Positions 43,010 through 49,931 of a stretch of DNA of 64,000 nt are shown one piece after another; position 1 is the stretch's first letter; the number at the start of each line of letters is the position of its first letter. The notes under the pieces are model-generated. The model did not search any database, was not told the DNA's origin, and saw only the letters and a program-made list of their open reading frames with translations. A program made the translations under genes and the position numbers. The stretch comes from CAZYSK01 sp964649415 (GTDB lineage: Bacteria; Chloroflexota; Anaerolineae; B4-G1): contig CAZYSK010000011.1 of assembly GCA_964649415.1 (NCBI GenBank), forward strand, positions 55,153-119,152, read 5' to 3'.

Positions 43010-43807
43010 CTAACGGCAGACCCGGCTCACAAGCCTCTGCACACCCTCAGGCGACAGCCCAAGCTCGCCTGACTCCGCCCGCAGGCCCTCGCACGTCCCG
43101 TTGCCGCCGAGATAGCCGTTCACACGCGCCGCGGCGGTTGAAGCCACGAAATCGGCCTCGTCCGGGTAGATGGCCTCGAACTCGGCCATCAGCGCCGGCG
43201 TCTGTTGCAGCCGGTACTTCTGATGGTAGTCCTCCGCCAGGTAGAACTCACCGGCGGGCACGATCTCGGTGACGATCTCGCGGTCCAACGCGGCGGCCTG
43301 GCGATCTCTCGTCTTCAGTGCCAAGCTGCGCTGCGCCTCGTCGTGGTAGAAGATGATCGACATGTACTGCCGCGACCAGGCCGGCGTGCTCGGATCGTGG
43401 CTGCTCCAGAAGACGTCCAGCAGTTCCTCGTACGAAATCTGGGCCGGATCGTACTCGATCTGGATCGTCTCGCTGTGATCGCCCAGATTGTGGTAGGTGG
43501 GGTTCTCGGTGGTCCCGCCCGCGTATCCAACGCGCGTGCGCACGACCCCGGGCAAGCTCCCGAACCGGGAGTCAGGCCCCCAGAATCAGCCCAACGCGAA
43601 GGTCGCCACCTCCGTATCGGCCGGCGCCGCCGCGTCTATGGGCGGTATGCCATTGCCCGGCACCGAAACCGTACTCACGCCCCTCACATCCATGTCGCTG
43701 CTCTCCTTCGTAAAGCTGATGTAACCCGCGCTGATCATCGCCATCACGACGACGAAGAGGAATAGACCTATGATCACGAGCCTCAGAATCAGCACCGCTT
43801 TGTTCAT
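43010..43807 (-). CDS. msrA: Membrane-anchored MsrA, probable selenoprotein (Sec74 encoded by TGA)
   Basis: Peptide methionine-S-sulfoxide reductase, 265 aa when TGA at 43586-43588 is read as selenocysteine. Upstream of the TGA: a membrane anchor (VLILRLVIIGLFLFVVVMAM) and VATFALG; directly after it FWGPDSRFGSLPGVVRTRVG, in the same frame. The TGA thus takes the place of the catalytic Cys in the invariant GCFW motif. The remainder is a full MsrA (GYAGG, HNLGDHSETIQIEYDP, WSRQYMSIIFYH) with Cys residues near the C-terminus that may resolve. A hairpin of bacterial SECIS type follows the TGA. The start ATG follows GAGGAGG. The gene is last in an operon with a Moco lipoprotein and a cytochrome-b-like protein. 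A pseudogene is the alternative but would require a coincidence at exactly this codon. Confidence 0.88.
43550..43579 (-). promoter_or_regulatory. Candidate bacterial SECIS element
   Basis: On the mRNA, just after the TGA codon, CUCCCG (43571-43566) pairs with CGGGAG (43562-43557) around a GUU loop. A lower helix GGGC (43579-43576) with GCCC (43553-43550) is separated by an internal CUGA/CUU loop. The loop G lies 20 bases after the TGA, within the range known for bacterial SECIS elements that recruit SelB. Confidence 0.7.
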
Positions 43808-43819
43808 CTTGCCACCTCC

Positions 43820-44512
43820 TCATTCGAATATCGGGCCGGAGAGGTCGCCGTCGTTGTTGTAGCCGCGAGCCTCCCAGAATCCCTGATAGTCGGCGTCCGC
43901 GAAAAGCTCGATCTCAGTCACCCACTTGACCCACTTGTATCCCCATTTCGACTCGGCGACCACCTGGAACGGGAATCCGCGCTCCGGCGGAAGCGTCACG
44001 CCGTTCATCTTGTGCGCCAGCAGAATCCGGTTCTCCCGGATGTAGTCCAGCGTGAGGGACGAGGTGTAGCCGTCGGCGGCGTGGAAAATGGCGATCACGG
44101 CGTCGTCCTGGACGCCCGCCTCCGCCAGCAGATCCTCCAGCAGGACCCCCTCCCAGAGAATCGTGGCGTCCCAGCCCTCCACGCAGTAGAGCGTCACCAC
44201 CTTGCTGTACTGCTCACGATCCAGGACCTGCTCGTACGCAAGCGCCAGCGGCGTCTCCACGAGGCCCGTGACCTTCAGTTCGTAGTCCTCCAGAGACACG
44301 TTCTGCGGCCCGGCGATGGAGTTCTCCCGGAAGCTGTCAATGGAGGACAGGTCCTCACCCTGGTATTCCCGAATCTCGACGGCCTCGAGCTCCGGCGATT
44401 CCGGCACGTCCGATACGGCGGCATCTGGACCGGCGTCCGCCTGGCCGCAGGCCGCCAACACAGTCCCTAGCAATAGCACTAACGCAAGCGCGGTCCACTT
44501 CCCTCTCAGCAC
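43820..44512 (-). CDS. Molybdopterin-dependent oxidoreductase lipoprotein (MsrP/sulfite-oxidase fold)
   Basis: 230-aa exported lipoprotein (lipobox LAAC after a hydrophobic signal) with a sulfite-oxidase-type Moco domain. It has YELKVTGLVETPLALAYEQV, the Moco-binding Cys in VTLYCVEGWDATILWEGV, and ERGFPFQVVAESKWGYKWVK. The domain is shorter than typical MsrP (YedY) and lacks its Tat signal. The start is a GTG at 44512 behind AGGAGG. It lies 3 bases after the cytochrome-b-like gene and 12 bases before MsrA, so the three are co-translated. By analogy to MsrPQ it may reduce methionine sulfoxide in exported proteins. That activity is inferred. Confidence 0.82.
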   Translation of the reverse strand: MLRGKWTALALVLLLGTVLAACGQADAGPDAAVSDVPESPELEAVEIREYQGEDLSSIDSFRENSIAGPQNVSLEDYELKVTGLVETPLALAYEQVLDREQYSKVVTLYCVEGWDATILWEGVLLEDLLAEAGVQDDAVIAIFHAADGYTSSLTLDYIRENRILLAHKMNGVTLPPERGFPFQVVAESKWGYKWVKWVTEIELFADADYQGFWEARGYNNDGDLSGPIFE

Positions 44513-44515
44513 AGT

Positions 44516-44782
44516 CTACCTCCTCTTGGAGACCGACCGTCTCCCCCAGAGAACCAGTCCCACGTGAAGCAGCGTGAGGACGAGCAACGGAATCTCGATG
44601 TTGAGATGCAACCTGTGAGAAATCGCCTTGCTCAGGAGGCCAAACGTCACTCGGTCCACCACGCGGAACTGGCTGATTCCGTAGCCGCTCAGCATCGTCA
44701 CGAGCAGCAGTGCCAACGCCAGCCAGCCGCACCAACGCGCAATCTTTCGGATGGTTCCCTTGCTTATCGTCCGCTGCCCCAT
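44516..44782 (-). CDS. Small cytochrome-b-like membrane protein
   Basis: 88-aa protein with two helices (GWLALALLLVTMLSGYGISQ and IEIPLLVLTLLHVGLVLWG) and a HRLHLNIE turn, with His residues placed to bind a b-type haem. It is far smaller than MsrQ but could do the same job: pass quinone-derived electrons to the Moco lipoprotein encoded next. The ATG at 44782 is preferred because the predicted transcript starts near 44833, after the longer possible start, and GGAG stands before it. Confidence 0.65.
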   Translation of the reverse strand: MGQRTISKGTIRKIARWCGWLALALLLVTMLSGYGISQFRVVDRVTFGLLSKAISHRLHLNIEIPLLVLTLLHVGLVLWGRRSVSKRR

Positions 44783-44839
44783 CGCCCAGGCTCTCCTTCT
44801 CTCCCATTCAGTCAGGCTCTGCCTATCGTTCAAAAGCAA

Positions 44840-44868
44840 TTATATATCATCTTTATAATAAAATCAAT
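44840..44868 (-). promoter_or_regulatory. Promoter of the methionine-sulfoxide repair operon
   Basis: Minus-strand TTGATT (44863-44868), 17-base spacer and consensus TATAAT (44840-44845). The -35 side (TTGATTTTATT) is shared with the DUF255 promoter at 34277-34305. Confidence 0.75.
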
Positions 44869-44912
44869 ACTCGTATATTAAATCCGCATTAGAAACCGGC
44901 GGGTTACTGCTC

Positions 44913-44998
44913 AGGTGGGACGCACTTCTTGGCTCGAAAACAGCGTTTGTAAGTCCTGGAAGTCGAATTCTCGAACGAAAACCAAGTGCGTCCCACCT
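44913..44998. mobile_element. MITE-like element, copy A (86 bases)
   Basis: Perfect 15-base terminal inverted repeats (AGGTGGGACGCACTT and its complement) enclose a short core with GTTTGTAAGTCCTGGAAGTC and TTCTCGAACGAAAACC. The same ends and core occur at 48718-48837. There is no coding capacity, so a transposase elsewhere would be needed. Confidence 0.75.
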
Positions 44999-45012
44999 TG
45001 GCTGAGTAGCAA

Positions 45013-45037
45013 CACCGGCGGTTTGGGTCCGCCGGTG
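45013..45037. other. Intergenic hairpin
   Basis: CACCGGCGG and CCGCCGGTG form a 9-base stem with a 7-base loop, between the MITE-like element and the terminator of the ECF operon. No U-run is present. Confidence 0.5.
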
Positions 45038-45048
45038 ACGGAGAGGCA

Positions 45049-45097
45049 AGGCAAAACAAACCGGGGAGGGCCAGGAGTAAATCCTGGCCCTCCCCGG
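45049..45097 (-). terminator. Rho-independent terminator of the ECF transporter operon
   Basis: A perfect 16-base stem (45061-45076 with 45082-45097; CCGGGGAGGGCCAGGA) with a 5-base loop is followed on the minus strand by TTTGTTTTG. It lies about 100 bases after the last gene of the operon. A smaller GGGCAGGT/ACCTGCCC hairpin (45145-45165) lies between them. Confidence 0.75.
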
Positions 45098-45194
45098 ATC
45101 TGACGGCCCTATGCCCTCAGTTGTAGACGGGGCCTACGTGCGAAGGGCAGGTACAAGACCTGCCCCTACTGGGGTGGCCGCGTACGAGACACGG

Positions 45195-45740
45195 CTACCG
45201 CTTCTCGGCGATGTAGGTGAAGAAGCCCGCTTTGCGCAGCGCCGCCAGCGTCAAGCCGCCCAGCAGCCCACCCAGGGCCCCGAAGACGATGTAGCCCACG
45301 ATCGCCTTGGTCAATCCAAGGGCTACGAACCCCACGGGCGCCCCCGTGATCGCGCCCAACGACCACTTGACCACGAACTTGCAGAAGTGGCCCACCGTGG
45401 CGGCCAGTGTCGCGATCAGCAGGTTCTCGGGGCTGCCCAGGAGCAGGAGCATCAGGTCGGTGCCGACGCCCACGGCGGTGTAGGAGAGGAACGTGTTGAG
45501 CGCGCCGAAGTCGCCCATGCCCAAGAAGGACGCGATGACGCCGGAGGTGAGGCCGACCAGGCTGGCGGCCCCGCGCTTGGGCACCACACCCGCCGCGATG
45601 ATGACCAGCGCCATCCAGAAGACACCCGAATGGCCGGACAACTGCAGCGGCAGGCGCAGCGCGATCTTGGCGACCACGACGAGCGCCGAGAACAAGGCGA
45701 GCAGGATGAGCTGAAAGGTAGAGAAGTAGCGTTGTTTCAT
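45195..45740 (-). CDS. ECF transporter S-component-like membrane protein
   Basis: 181-aa protein with five or six helices (FQLILLALFSALVVVAKIAL, VFWMALVIIAAGVVPKRGAA, SPENLLIATLAATVGHFCKF, VALGLTKAIVGYIVFGALGG). It looks like the substrate-binding S component of an energy-coupling-factor vitamin or metal transporter and is the last gene after the A and T components. The vitamin cannot be told; there is no riboswitch in view. The ATG at 45740 has GAGG upstream. Confidence 0.75.
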   Translation of the reverse strand: MKQRYFSTFQLILLALFSALVVVAKIALRLPLQLSGHSGVFWMALVIIAAGVVPKRGAASLVGLTSGVIASFLGMGDFGALNTFLSYTAVGVGTDLMLLLLGSPENLLIATLAATVGHFCKFVVKWSLGAITGAPVGFVALGLTKAIVGYIVFGALGGLLGGLTLAALRKAGFFTYIAEKR

Positions 45741-45776
45741 ATCAGGAATGACCTCGATCGACCAGGAAGTGGCGAG

Positions 45777-46280
45777 CTACTGGTTCACGACTTCGATCTT
45801 GTCCACGTCCTGAATCCACTCGTCGCGGACGTCCAGCCTCTCGAGCAGGGAGACCAGCTTGAGCGTGCCACGGCCCGAGAGATCGAACATGACGCTGTTG
45901 GCCGGATCGTCCACCTCGGCCCAGGTCAACTGCGCCGACTTGTCGCGGCTGGTGCTGATGACGGTGACGAGGGTGTCGGGATCCAGATCGCGCTGCGCCA
46001 GATGCAGCAACAGGACATCCCTCAGCAGCCAGCCCTCCTGCGTCTTGCCCTCCTCGGCATCCACGAAGCTGACCTGCTCCAGCTCCGCCAGATCGTCGGG
46101 CGTGAAGCCGGCGGCCAACGTCCCGTTCACGTAGATGGGGATGCTGCCGGCCTCCAGCACCACCGGGGCGTCGGCCGGCGTCGGGCTACTGCGTCGCCGC
46201 AGGGCGTCTATCCCCAGGATCGCTCCGACCAAGACGACGAGGATGAGTACGGCGATGAGAATGCGTGTACGTTGGGACAC
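45777..46280 (-). CDS. Membrane-anchored protein of unknown function in the ECF operon
   Basis: 167-aa protein: one N-terminal helix (RILIAVLILVVLVGAILGID) and an extracytoplasmic domain with GSIPIYVNGTLAAGFTPDDL, GWLLRDVLLL, VTVISTSRDKSAQLTWAEVD and KIEVVNQ. The strand pattern faintly recalls the core of sulfite-oxidase-type domains without the ligand Cys. It begins at a GTG behind AGGAGG. Placed between the T and S components, it may be an accessory substrate-capture protein; I know no family for it. Confidence 0.6.
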   Translation of the reverse strand: MSQRTRILIAVLILVVLVGAILGIDALRRRSSPTPADAPVVLEAGSIPIYVNGTLAAGFTPDDLAELEQVSFVDAEEGKTQEGWLLRDVLLLHLAQRDLDPDTLVTVISTSRDKSAQLTWAEVDDPANSVMFDLSGRGTLKLVSLLERLDVRDEWIQDVDKIEVVNQ

Positions 46281-46327
46281 AATTGTACCTCCTGAATTGA
46301 TACGTAATGACGTGGTGCGCTATGGGT

Positions 46328-46430
46328 CTTGCGTCATGCGTCATGCGTCATGCGTCGTGCGTGTTGCGTCGTGCGTGTTGCGTCGTGCGTCTTGCGTGTT
46401 GCGTCGTGCGTCATGCGTCGTGCGTCTTGC
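46328..46430. repeat. GCGTCATGCGT-type short tandem repeat
   Basis: About 100 bases made of 7-8-base units (GCGTCAT, GCGTCGT, GCGTGTT, GCGTCTT). It fills the gap between the EcfT gene and the accessory gene without affecting either frame. A small related cluster is found at 56814-56847. Confidence 0.85.
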
Positions 46431-46432
46431 AT

Positions 46433-47164
46433 CTATCTCCAGAGTAAGAGGGCCGCGGCGGTGGCCACAGCGCCCGCCAGGAGGGCCCAGTCGAGACCGC
46501 CCATAGACAGGCGGCGGTACGGGCGGCGGCGGGGGGAATCGAAGCCCCGGGCGTATGCCGCCTCGGTCATGGCCCAGGCCCGCTTGGTGGTCAGGACGAC
46601 GACGGGCACGGTCAGCGCCACCAAATCGCGCACTTGGTCGACGAGCCCACGCCAGCCCGACCAGCGAGGAGCCCACGCCCCCCGGGAACGCTGGGCCTCG
46701 CGCACGGCCCGCCATTCGTCGTCCAGCAGATTGACGCTCTGGAAGGCCAGGCTCAGGCTGAACGCGTAACGATAGGGCACGCGCAGCCACTCCATAGCCA
46801 GGCGCATCTCGCTGGGCGTGGTCGTGCCGACGAAGAGGGTGAAGACGCCCGTCAGCAGGATGATGCGCAGCGTGACGATGGCCGCCAGCTCCAAACTCAC
46901 CAGCAACCAGTCCACCAGGAACAGGGGGATGAGCACCCACTTGAGACGCCAGATCTGCCACAGTGCCTCGGGCATGAGGCGCGCCCAGAGCAGCAGCAGC
47001 GCATAGACAACCATGAAGATCGCGATCTTCTCCAGCGACAACATCACCGCCAGCGAGGCGCACACGCTCAGCGCCAGCTTGGTGCGCGGGTCCACGGCCC
47101 GCAGCGGCGAGTCCTCGACCAGCAGCAGTCTCCCCTTGCGATCGGACGTACCGGGTCTGGCCAT
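46433..47164 (-). CDS. ECF transporter T component (EcfT/CbiQ family)
   Basis: 243-aa membrane protein that couples the ATPase to the S component. It has DPRTKLALSVCASLAVMLSL, four or five helices, and the two Ala-Arg-Gly-type coupling motifs (REAQRSRGAW and AAYARGFDSP), of which the second is canonical. The ATG at 47164 lies 4 bases after the ATPase stop codon, so it is translationally coupled. The C-terminal helix (LLAGAVATAAALLLW) ends directly at the short-repeat block. Confidence 0.88.
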   Translation of the reverse strand: MARPGTSDRKGRLLLVEDSPLRAVDPRTKLALSVCASLAVMLSLEKIAIFMVVYALLLLWARLMPEALWQIWRLKWVLIPLFLVDWLLVSLELAAIVTLRIILLTGVFTLFVGTTTPSEMRLAMEWLRVPYRYAFSLSLAFQSVNLLDDEWRAVREAQRSRGAWAPRWSGWRGLVDQVRDLVALTVPVVVLTTKRAWAMTEAAYARGFDSPRRRPYRRLSMGGLDWALLAGAVATAAALLLWR

Positions 47165-47167
47165 CGG

Positions 47168-48694
47168 CTACTCAGTCACCCCCTCGCGCACCCAATCCGG
47201 CACCAGGAGGCCCAATCGCGCCCACGCGCCGTCGTCGCGCAGCACCTGGGCGGGCGGGCCGTCGGCCACGAAGCCCTCGGGCCCCAGAAGCAACAGGCGG
47301 TCGGCCCCGGCGGCCAGGCCCAGGTCGTGGGTGGTCAGGATCACCAGTTGCCCGGCCTCGGCCAGCGCGCGGGCGAGCCGGATGAGCCGGGACTTGTGGG
47401 CCGCATCCTGGCCCAACGCGGGCTCGTCCAGCAGGACGCCGTGGCGTGGTCCGCGCATGAGCACCGTCGCCAGCGCCACCCGCTTCTTCTCCCCCTCGCT
47501 CAGCAGCAATGGCGGAACCGCCTCGTAGCGCCCTAATCCCAGGAGGTCCAGCAGCCAGGCGTAGCGCGCCATGTCCGGATCGGGCACCCGGAAGAGGATC
47601 TCCTCACGGACGCTGGCGTTGAAGAGCTGCAGGTCGGCGTTCTGGAAGACCATCCCCAGGTCCGGCGGGCCGCCGTCCACGGTCACCGAACCGGTGTGCT
47701 TCTGCAGGCCGGCCAGCGCCCGCAGCAACGTCGTCTTGCCCACGCCGTTGCGCCCCACGACGGCCAGCACCTGGCCCCCGTGTGCCAAGAAGCTCAGGCC
47801 CGGAAGTATGGGACGGCCACCCAGGCGGACCTCCAGGTCGGAGACGGTGAGTTGGAGGGTGGAATGCCGGCAGGATGCCGGCGGTCCGTCGGAGGTTGGA
47901 GGGTGGAGAGCGAAGTGCCGGCAGGATGCTGGCGGTCCGTTGGAGGGTGGAGGGCGGAGGATGGAATGCCGGCAGGATGCCGGCGGTCCGTCGGAGGGTG
48001 GTAGGGGCAGGTCTTGTACCTGCCCGCCTTGTGCCTGCCCGTCGAGGTCTATGGTGCGCAGGTCGGGGATCTGGCGCACGGGCTCGGACCGGTGCTCGCA
48101 GATGACGACGGCGGTACCGGCGCGGGCCAGGTCCGCCAGGTGGTCTATCAGTTCGGCGGCGGCGCTGGTGTCGAGCATCGAGAGCGGCTCGTCCAGCACC
48201 AGGACCGGCGGCTGGCGGGCGACGATCGCCGCCAGGGCCAGTTTCTGCTGCTCGCCCCCCGATAGCGTGTGCGGAGAGCGGTTGCGCAGCGCCTGCAAGC
48301 CGAAGCGGGTCAGCGTGGCCTCCAGCCGCTCGCGGATGACGTCGCGCGGGAGGCCCAGGTTCTCCAGCCCGAAGATGACCTCCTCCTCCACCGACACGGC
48401 CAGCATCTGCGCGGCGGGGTTCTGGAAAACCAGGCCCGCCCGCTCGGCCAAGCGCCACAGGCGCTCGTCACGGGTGCGCAGGCCGTCCAGCCAGACCTCG
48501 CCCGTCAGGTGGCCGTGATAGAGGTGGGGGATCAAGCCGGTCAGGCAGCGCGCCAGGGTGCTCTTGCCGCATCCCGACGGCCCGGTGACGAAGACCGATT
48601 CCCCCGGCCCAATGGACAGCGAGACGGGGGCCAAGCCATAGTCGTTCTGCGGATAGCGATACGCCGCCTGCTCGACCCGCACAATGCCGGTCAC
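47168..48694 (-). CDS. Fused ECF transporter ATPase (two ABC domains) with repeat-encoded linker
   Basis: 508-aa ATPase joining EcfA1 and EcfA2. Domain 1: Walker A GPSGCGKST (residues 38-46), signature LSGGEQQKLALAA, Walker B VLVLDEPLSMLD. Domain 2: Walker A GRNGVGKTTLLRALAG, signature LSEGEKKRVALAT, Walker B LLDEPALGQD. The linker (about residues 225-280) holds three copies of a 17-residue unit with GPPASCRH, encoded by a 51-base repeat, plus a GGGCAGGT hairpin. None of this is ABC sequence, yet the frame is intact. The start is a GTG with a weak AGGA. It drives uptake by the T and S components encoded after it. Confidence 0.9.
   Translation of the reverse strand: MTGIVRVEQAAYRYPQNDYGLAPVSLSIGPGESVFVTGPSGCGKSTLARCLTGLIPHLYHGHLTGEVWLDGLRTRDERLWRLAERAGLVFQNPAAQMLAVSVEEEVIFGLENLGLPRDVIRERLEATLTRFGLQALRNRSPHTLSGGEQQKLALAAIVARQPPVLVLDEPLSMLDTSAAAELIDHLADLARAGTAVVICEHRSEPVRQIPDLRTIDLDGQAQGGQVQDLPLPPSDGPPASCRHSILRPPPSNGPPASCRHFALHPPTSDGPPASCRHSTLQLTVSDLEVRLGGRPILPGLSFLAHGGQVLAVVGRNGVGKTTLLRALAGLQKHTGSVTVDGGPPDLGMVFQNADLQLFNASVREEILFRVPDPDMARYAWLLDLLGLGRYEAVPPLLLSEGEKKRVALATVLMRGPRHGVLLDEPALGQDAAHKSRLIRLARALAEAGQLVILTTHDLGLAAGADRLLLLGPEGFVADGPPAQVLRDDGAWARLGLLVPDWVREGVTE
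47865..48025. repeat. 51-base tandem repeat and hairpin inside the ECF ATPase gene
   Basis: Units start at 47865, 47916 and 47967 and share TGCCGGCAGGATGCCGGCGG followed by TCCGTCGGAGG. The palindrome belongs to the GGACCGC-(N)GGCATCxTGCC-(N)GC family also found at 29017-29367 and 53381-53977. A GGGCAGGT/ACCTGCCC hairpin (48005-48025), also present at 45145-45165, follows. Confidence 0.85.
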
Positions 48695-48717
48695 GGGAGC
48701 TGCGTTCCTATCTCGTC

Positions 48718-48837
48718 AGGTGGGACGCACTTCCTGGCCCGAAAACGCGGACGCGGACGTCCGCCTTTGATGGCCATTGAGGCGTTTGTAAGTCCTGGAA
48801 GTCGAATTTTCGAACGAAAACCAAGTGCGTCCCACCT
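48718..48837. mobile_element. MITE-like element, copy B (120 bases)
   Basis: The 15-base ends AGGTGGGACGCACTT/AAGTGCGTCCCACCT are identical to copy A, and the core shares GCGTTTGTAAGTCCTGGAAG. An extra 35-base GC-rich segment (GCGGACGCGGACGTCCGC onward) distinguishes it. It separates the ECF ATPase start from the stop of the TiaS-like gene. Confidence 0.75.
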
Positions 48838-48839
48838 CA

Positions 48840-49526
48840 TCAGTCGAGCTTCAGGGCTCGCCAGCAGTCGTCGGCCCATTCGACGACGGCGATGGGCCGG
48901 CCTCCGCGCCGGGCCGGGCGCAGTTTGTCCGCCTGCACCACGCCGCCGGTGACCGGGCTGCCATCCCGGGTCTGCACGGCGGATATGCCCGCCTCCAGCA
49001 GCGCCGAAACCGGCTGCAGGCCGCTCAGTTCGCGCGAGCGGCCGACGAGCACGTAGCGACCGTCGTCGCCGCTGGCGACCAGCCCCACCGCCGCCAGCGA
49101 GCCGATGACGCCGTCCTGGTCACCGCCCAACCCCACGAGGGGGATGCCGTGGGCCGCCGCAAGCGCCCGCGCCTCCTCCTGGGTCAGGAGCCGGCGCTGG
49201 GCCTGGCGGCCGAAGTCGACGACCTCAGCGGGCACGTCGCGCGCCACACACAAGCCCGGGTCGCTGCCCGGCTGGAAGTCCGCCAGCATCAGCGTCTGCA
49301 CGCGCGCCATCAGCGCCGCAAGGTCAACCCTGCCGTTCGCGCCCAGCACGATAGCCGCGCTGCTGTTCTTCTTCGTACACGGGACGCGGGGGTCCACCAG
49401 CAGTTGATGACGCGTCACGCCCAGCACAGGATAGTCGGTGGCCAGCGCGGCGGCGATCTGCCGCGCCAGGTGGCCGGTGCCCCGCGATTCCAGCGTGTCT
49501 GTATCGTCCAATCCAATGAAGATCAT
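48840..49526 (-). CDS. TiaS-like protein (tRNA-Ile2 agmatinylcytidine synthetase family)
   Basis: 228-aa protein with the N-terminal pattern of archaeal TiaS (FIGLDDTDTLESRGTGHLAR) and VPCTKKNSSAAIVLGA. In archaea TiaS adds agmatine to the wobble C of a tRNA-Ile; bacteria normally use TilS and lysidine. This protein is about half the length of archaeal TiaS and lacks its C-terminal OB-fold and zinc-ribbon part, so it probably has a different or unknown substrate. The ribosome-binding site is weak. It is divergent from the DUF134 operon. Confidence 0.6.
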   Translation of the reverse strand: MIFIGLDDTDTLESRGTGHLARQIAAALATDYPVLGVTRHQLLVDPRVPCTKKNSSAAIVLGANGRVDLAALMARVQTLMLADFQPGSDPGLCVARDVPAEVVDFGRQAQRRLLTQEEARALAAAHGIPLVGLGGDQDGVIGSLAAVGLVASGDDGRYVLVGRSRELSGLQPVSALLEAGISAVQTRDGSPVTGGVVQADKLRPARRGGRPIAVVEWADDCWRALKLD

Positions 49527-49532
49527 ATCCGG

Positions 49533-49561
49533 TTGACAAACCTTTCCAAATCGTGTATACT
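49533..49561 (+). promoter_or_regulatory. Promoter of the DUF134 operon
   Basis: TTGACA (49533-49538), 17-base spacer and TATACT (49556-49561), directly followed by the 24-base palindrome at 49562. Confidence 0.8.
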
Positions 49562-49585
49562 GGTTTTGGGCATATGCCCAAAACC
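49562..49585. promoter_or_regulatory. 24-base palindromic operator
   Basis: GGTTTTGGGCAT followed by its exact complement: a perfect 24-base dyad placed at the transcription start of the DUF134 operon. The core GGGCATATGCCC is a plausible binding site for the DUF134 helix-turn-helix protein encoded just downstream. Confidence 0.8.
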
Positions 49586-49654
49586 GCCTATATGTCGCAG
49601 AGGCGCGCCCAGGCGCGCCCCGTGCAATCAGGAACCCTCACAGGAGGTCCCGTA

Positions 49655-49924
49655 ATGAGCAGGATATTCGTCCGCCACCGTCGCCACGTGGGCCAGGGCG
49701 CTGGCCGGCCCCGCTTCGCCATCGTCGCGGCCCACGGCGTCGACCTGCGGGTGTACAAGACCCGCGTCCGCCGGGCAGAGCTGGAGAAGATCGCCACCGA
49801 AACCGGCGCGGAGATCGTCTACCTGCCCCGGGGCGAGCACGCCGAGGGAGCCGAGGGCGAAGGCCGCGCAGAGCAAGGCCAGAAGGGCCGCCGCCGGCAG
49901 CGCCACGAGCGGGACGAGGAGTGA
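49655..49924 (+). CDS. Small protein of unknown function upstream of DUF134
   Basis: 89-aa protein. Residues 1-55 are compact (RHRRHVGQGAGRPRFAIVAA, TETGAEIVYLPRGEHA) and the C-terminus is highly charged (Glu/Arg/Gly-rich) and probably disordered. The ATG follows AGGAGG. It precedes the DUF134 gene by 7 bases and is therefore likely a functional partner. DUF134 genes often sit beside NifX/dinitrogenase-cofactor-like proteins; this one does not clearly match that fold, so I leave it unassigned. Confidence 0.65.
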   Translation: MSRIFVRHRRHVGQGAGRPRFAIVAAHGVDLRVYKTRVRRAELEKIATETGAEIVYLPRGEHAEGAEGEGRAEQGQKGRRRQRHERDEE

Positions 49925-49931
49925 CCGCCAC

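Noticed and set aside
43010..43555. A shortened MsrA gene lacking its active site, with a separate 73-codon membrane peptide upstream
   Set aside because: Both parts are in the same frame and join at a single TGA at the exact place of the catalytic Cys, with a SECIS-like hairpin. One selenoprotein is the simpler reading.
48691..48879. A 62-codon minus-strand frame over MITE copy B
   Set aside because: It is a by-product of the inverted-repeat element and joins unrelated flanks.
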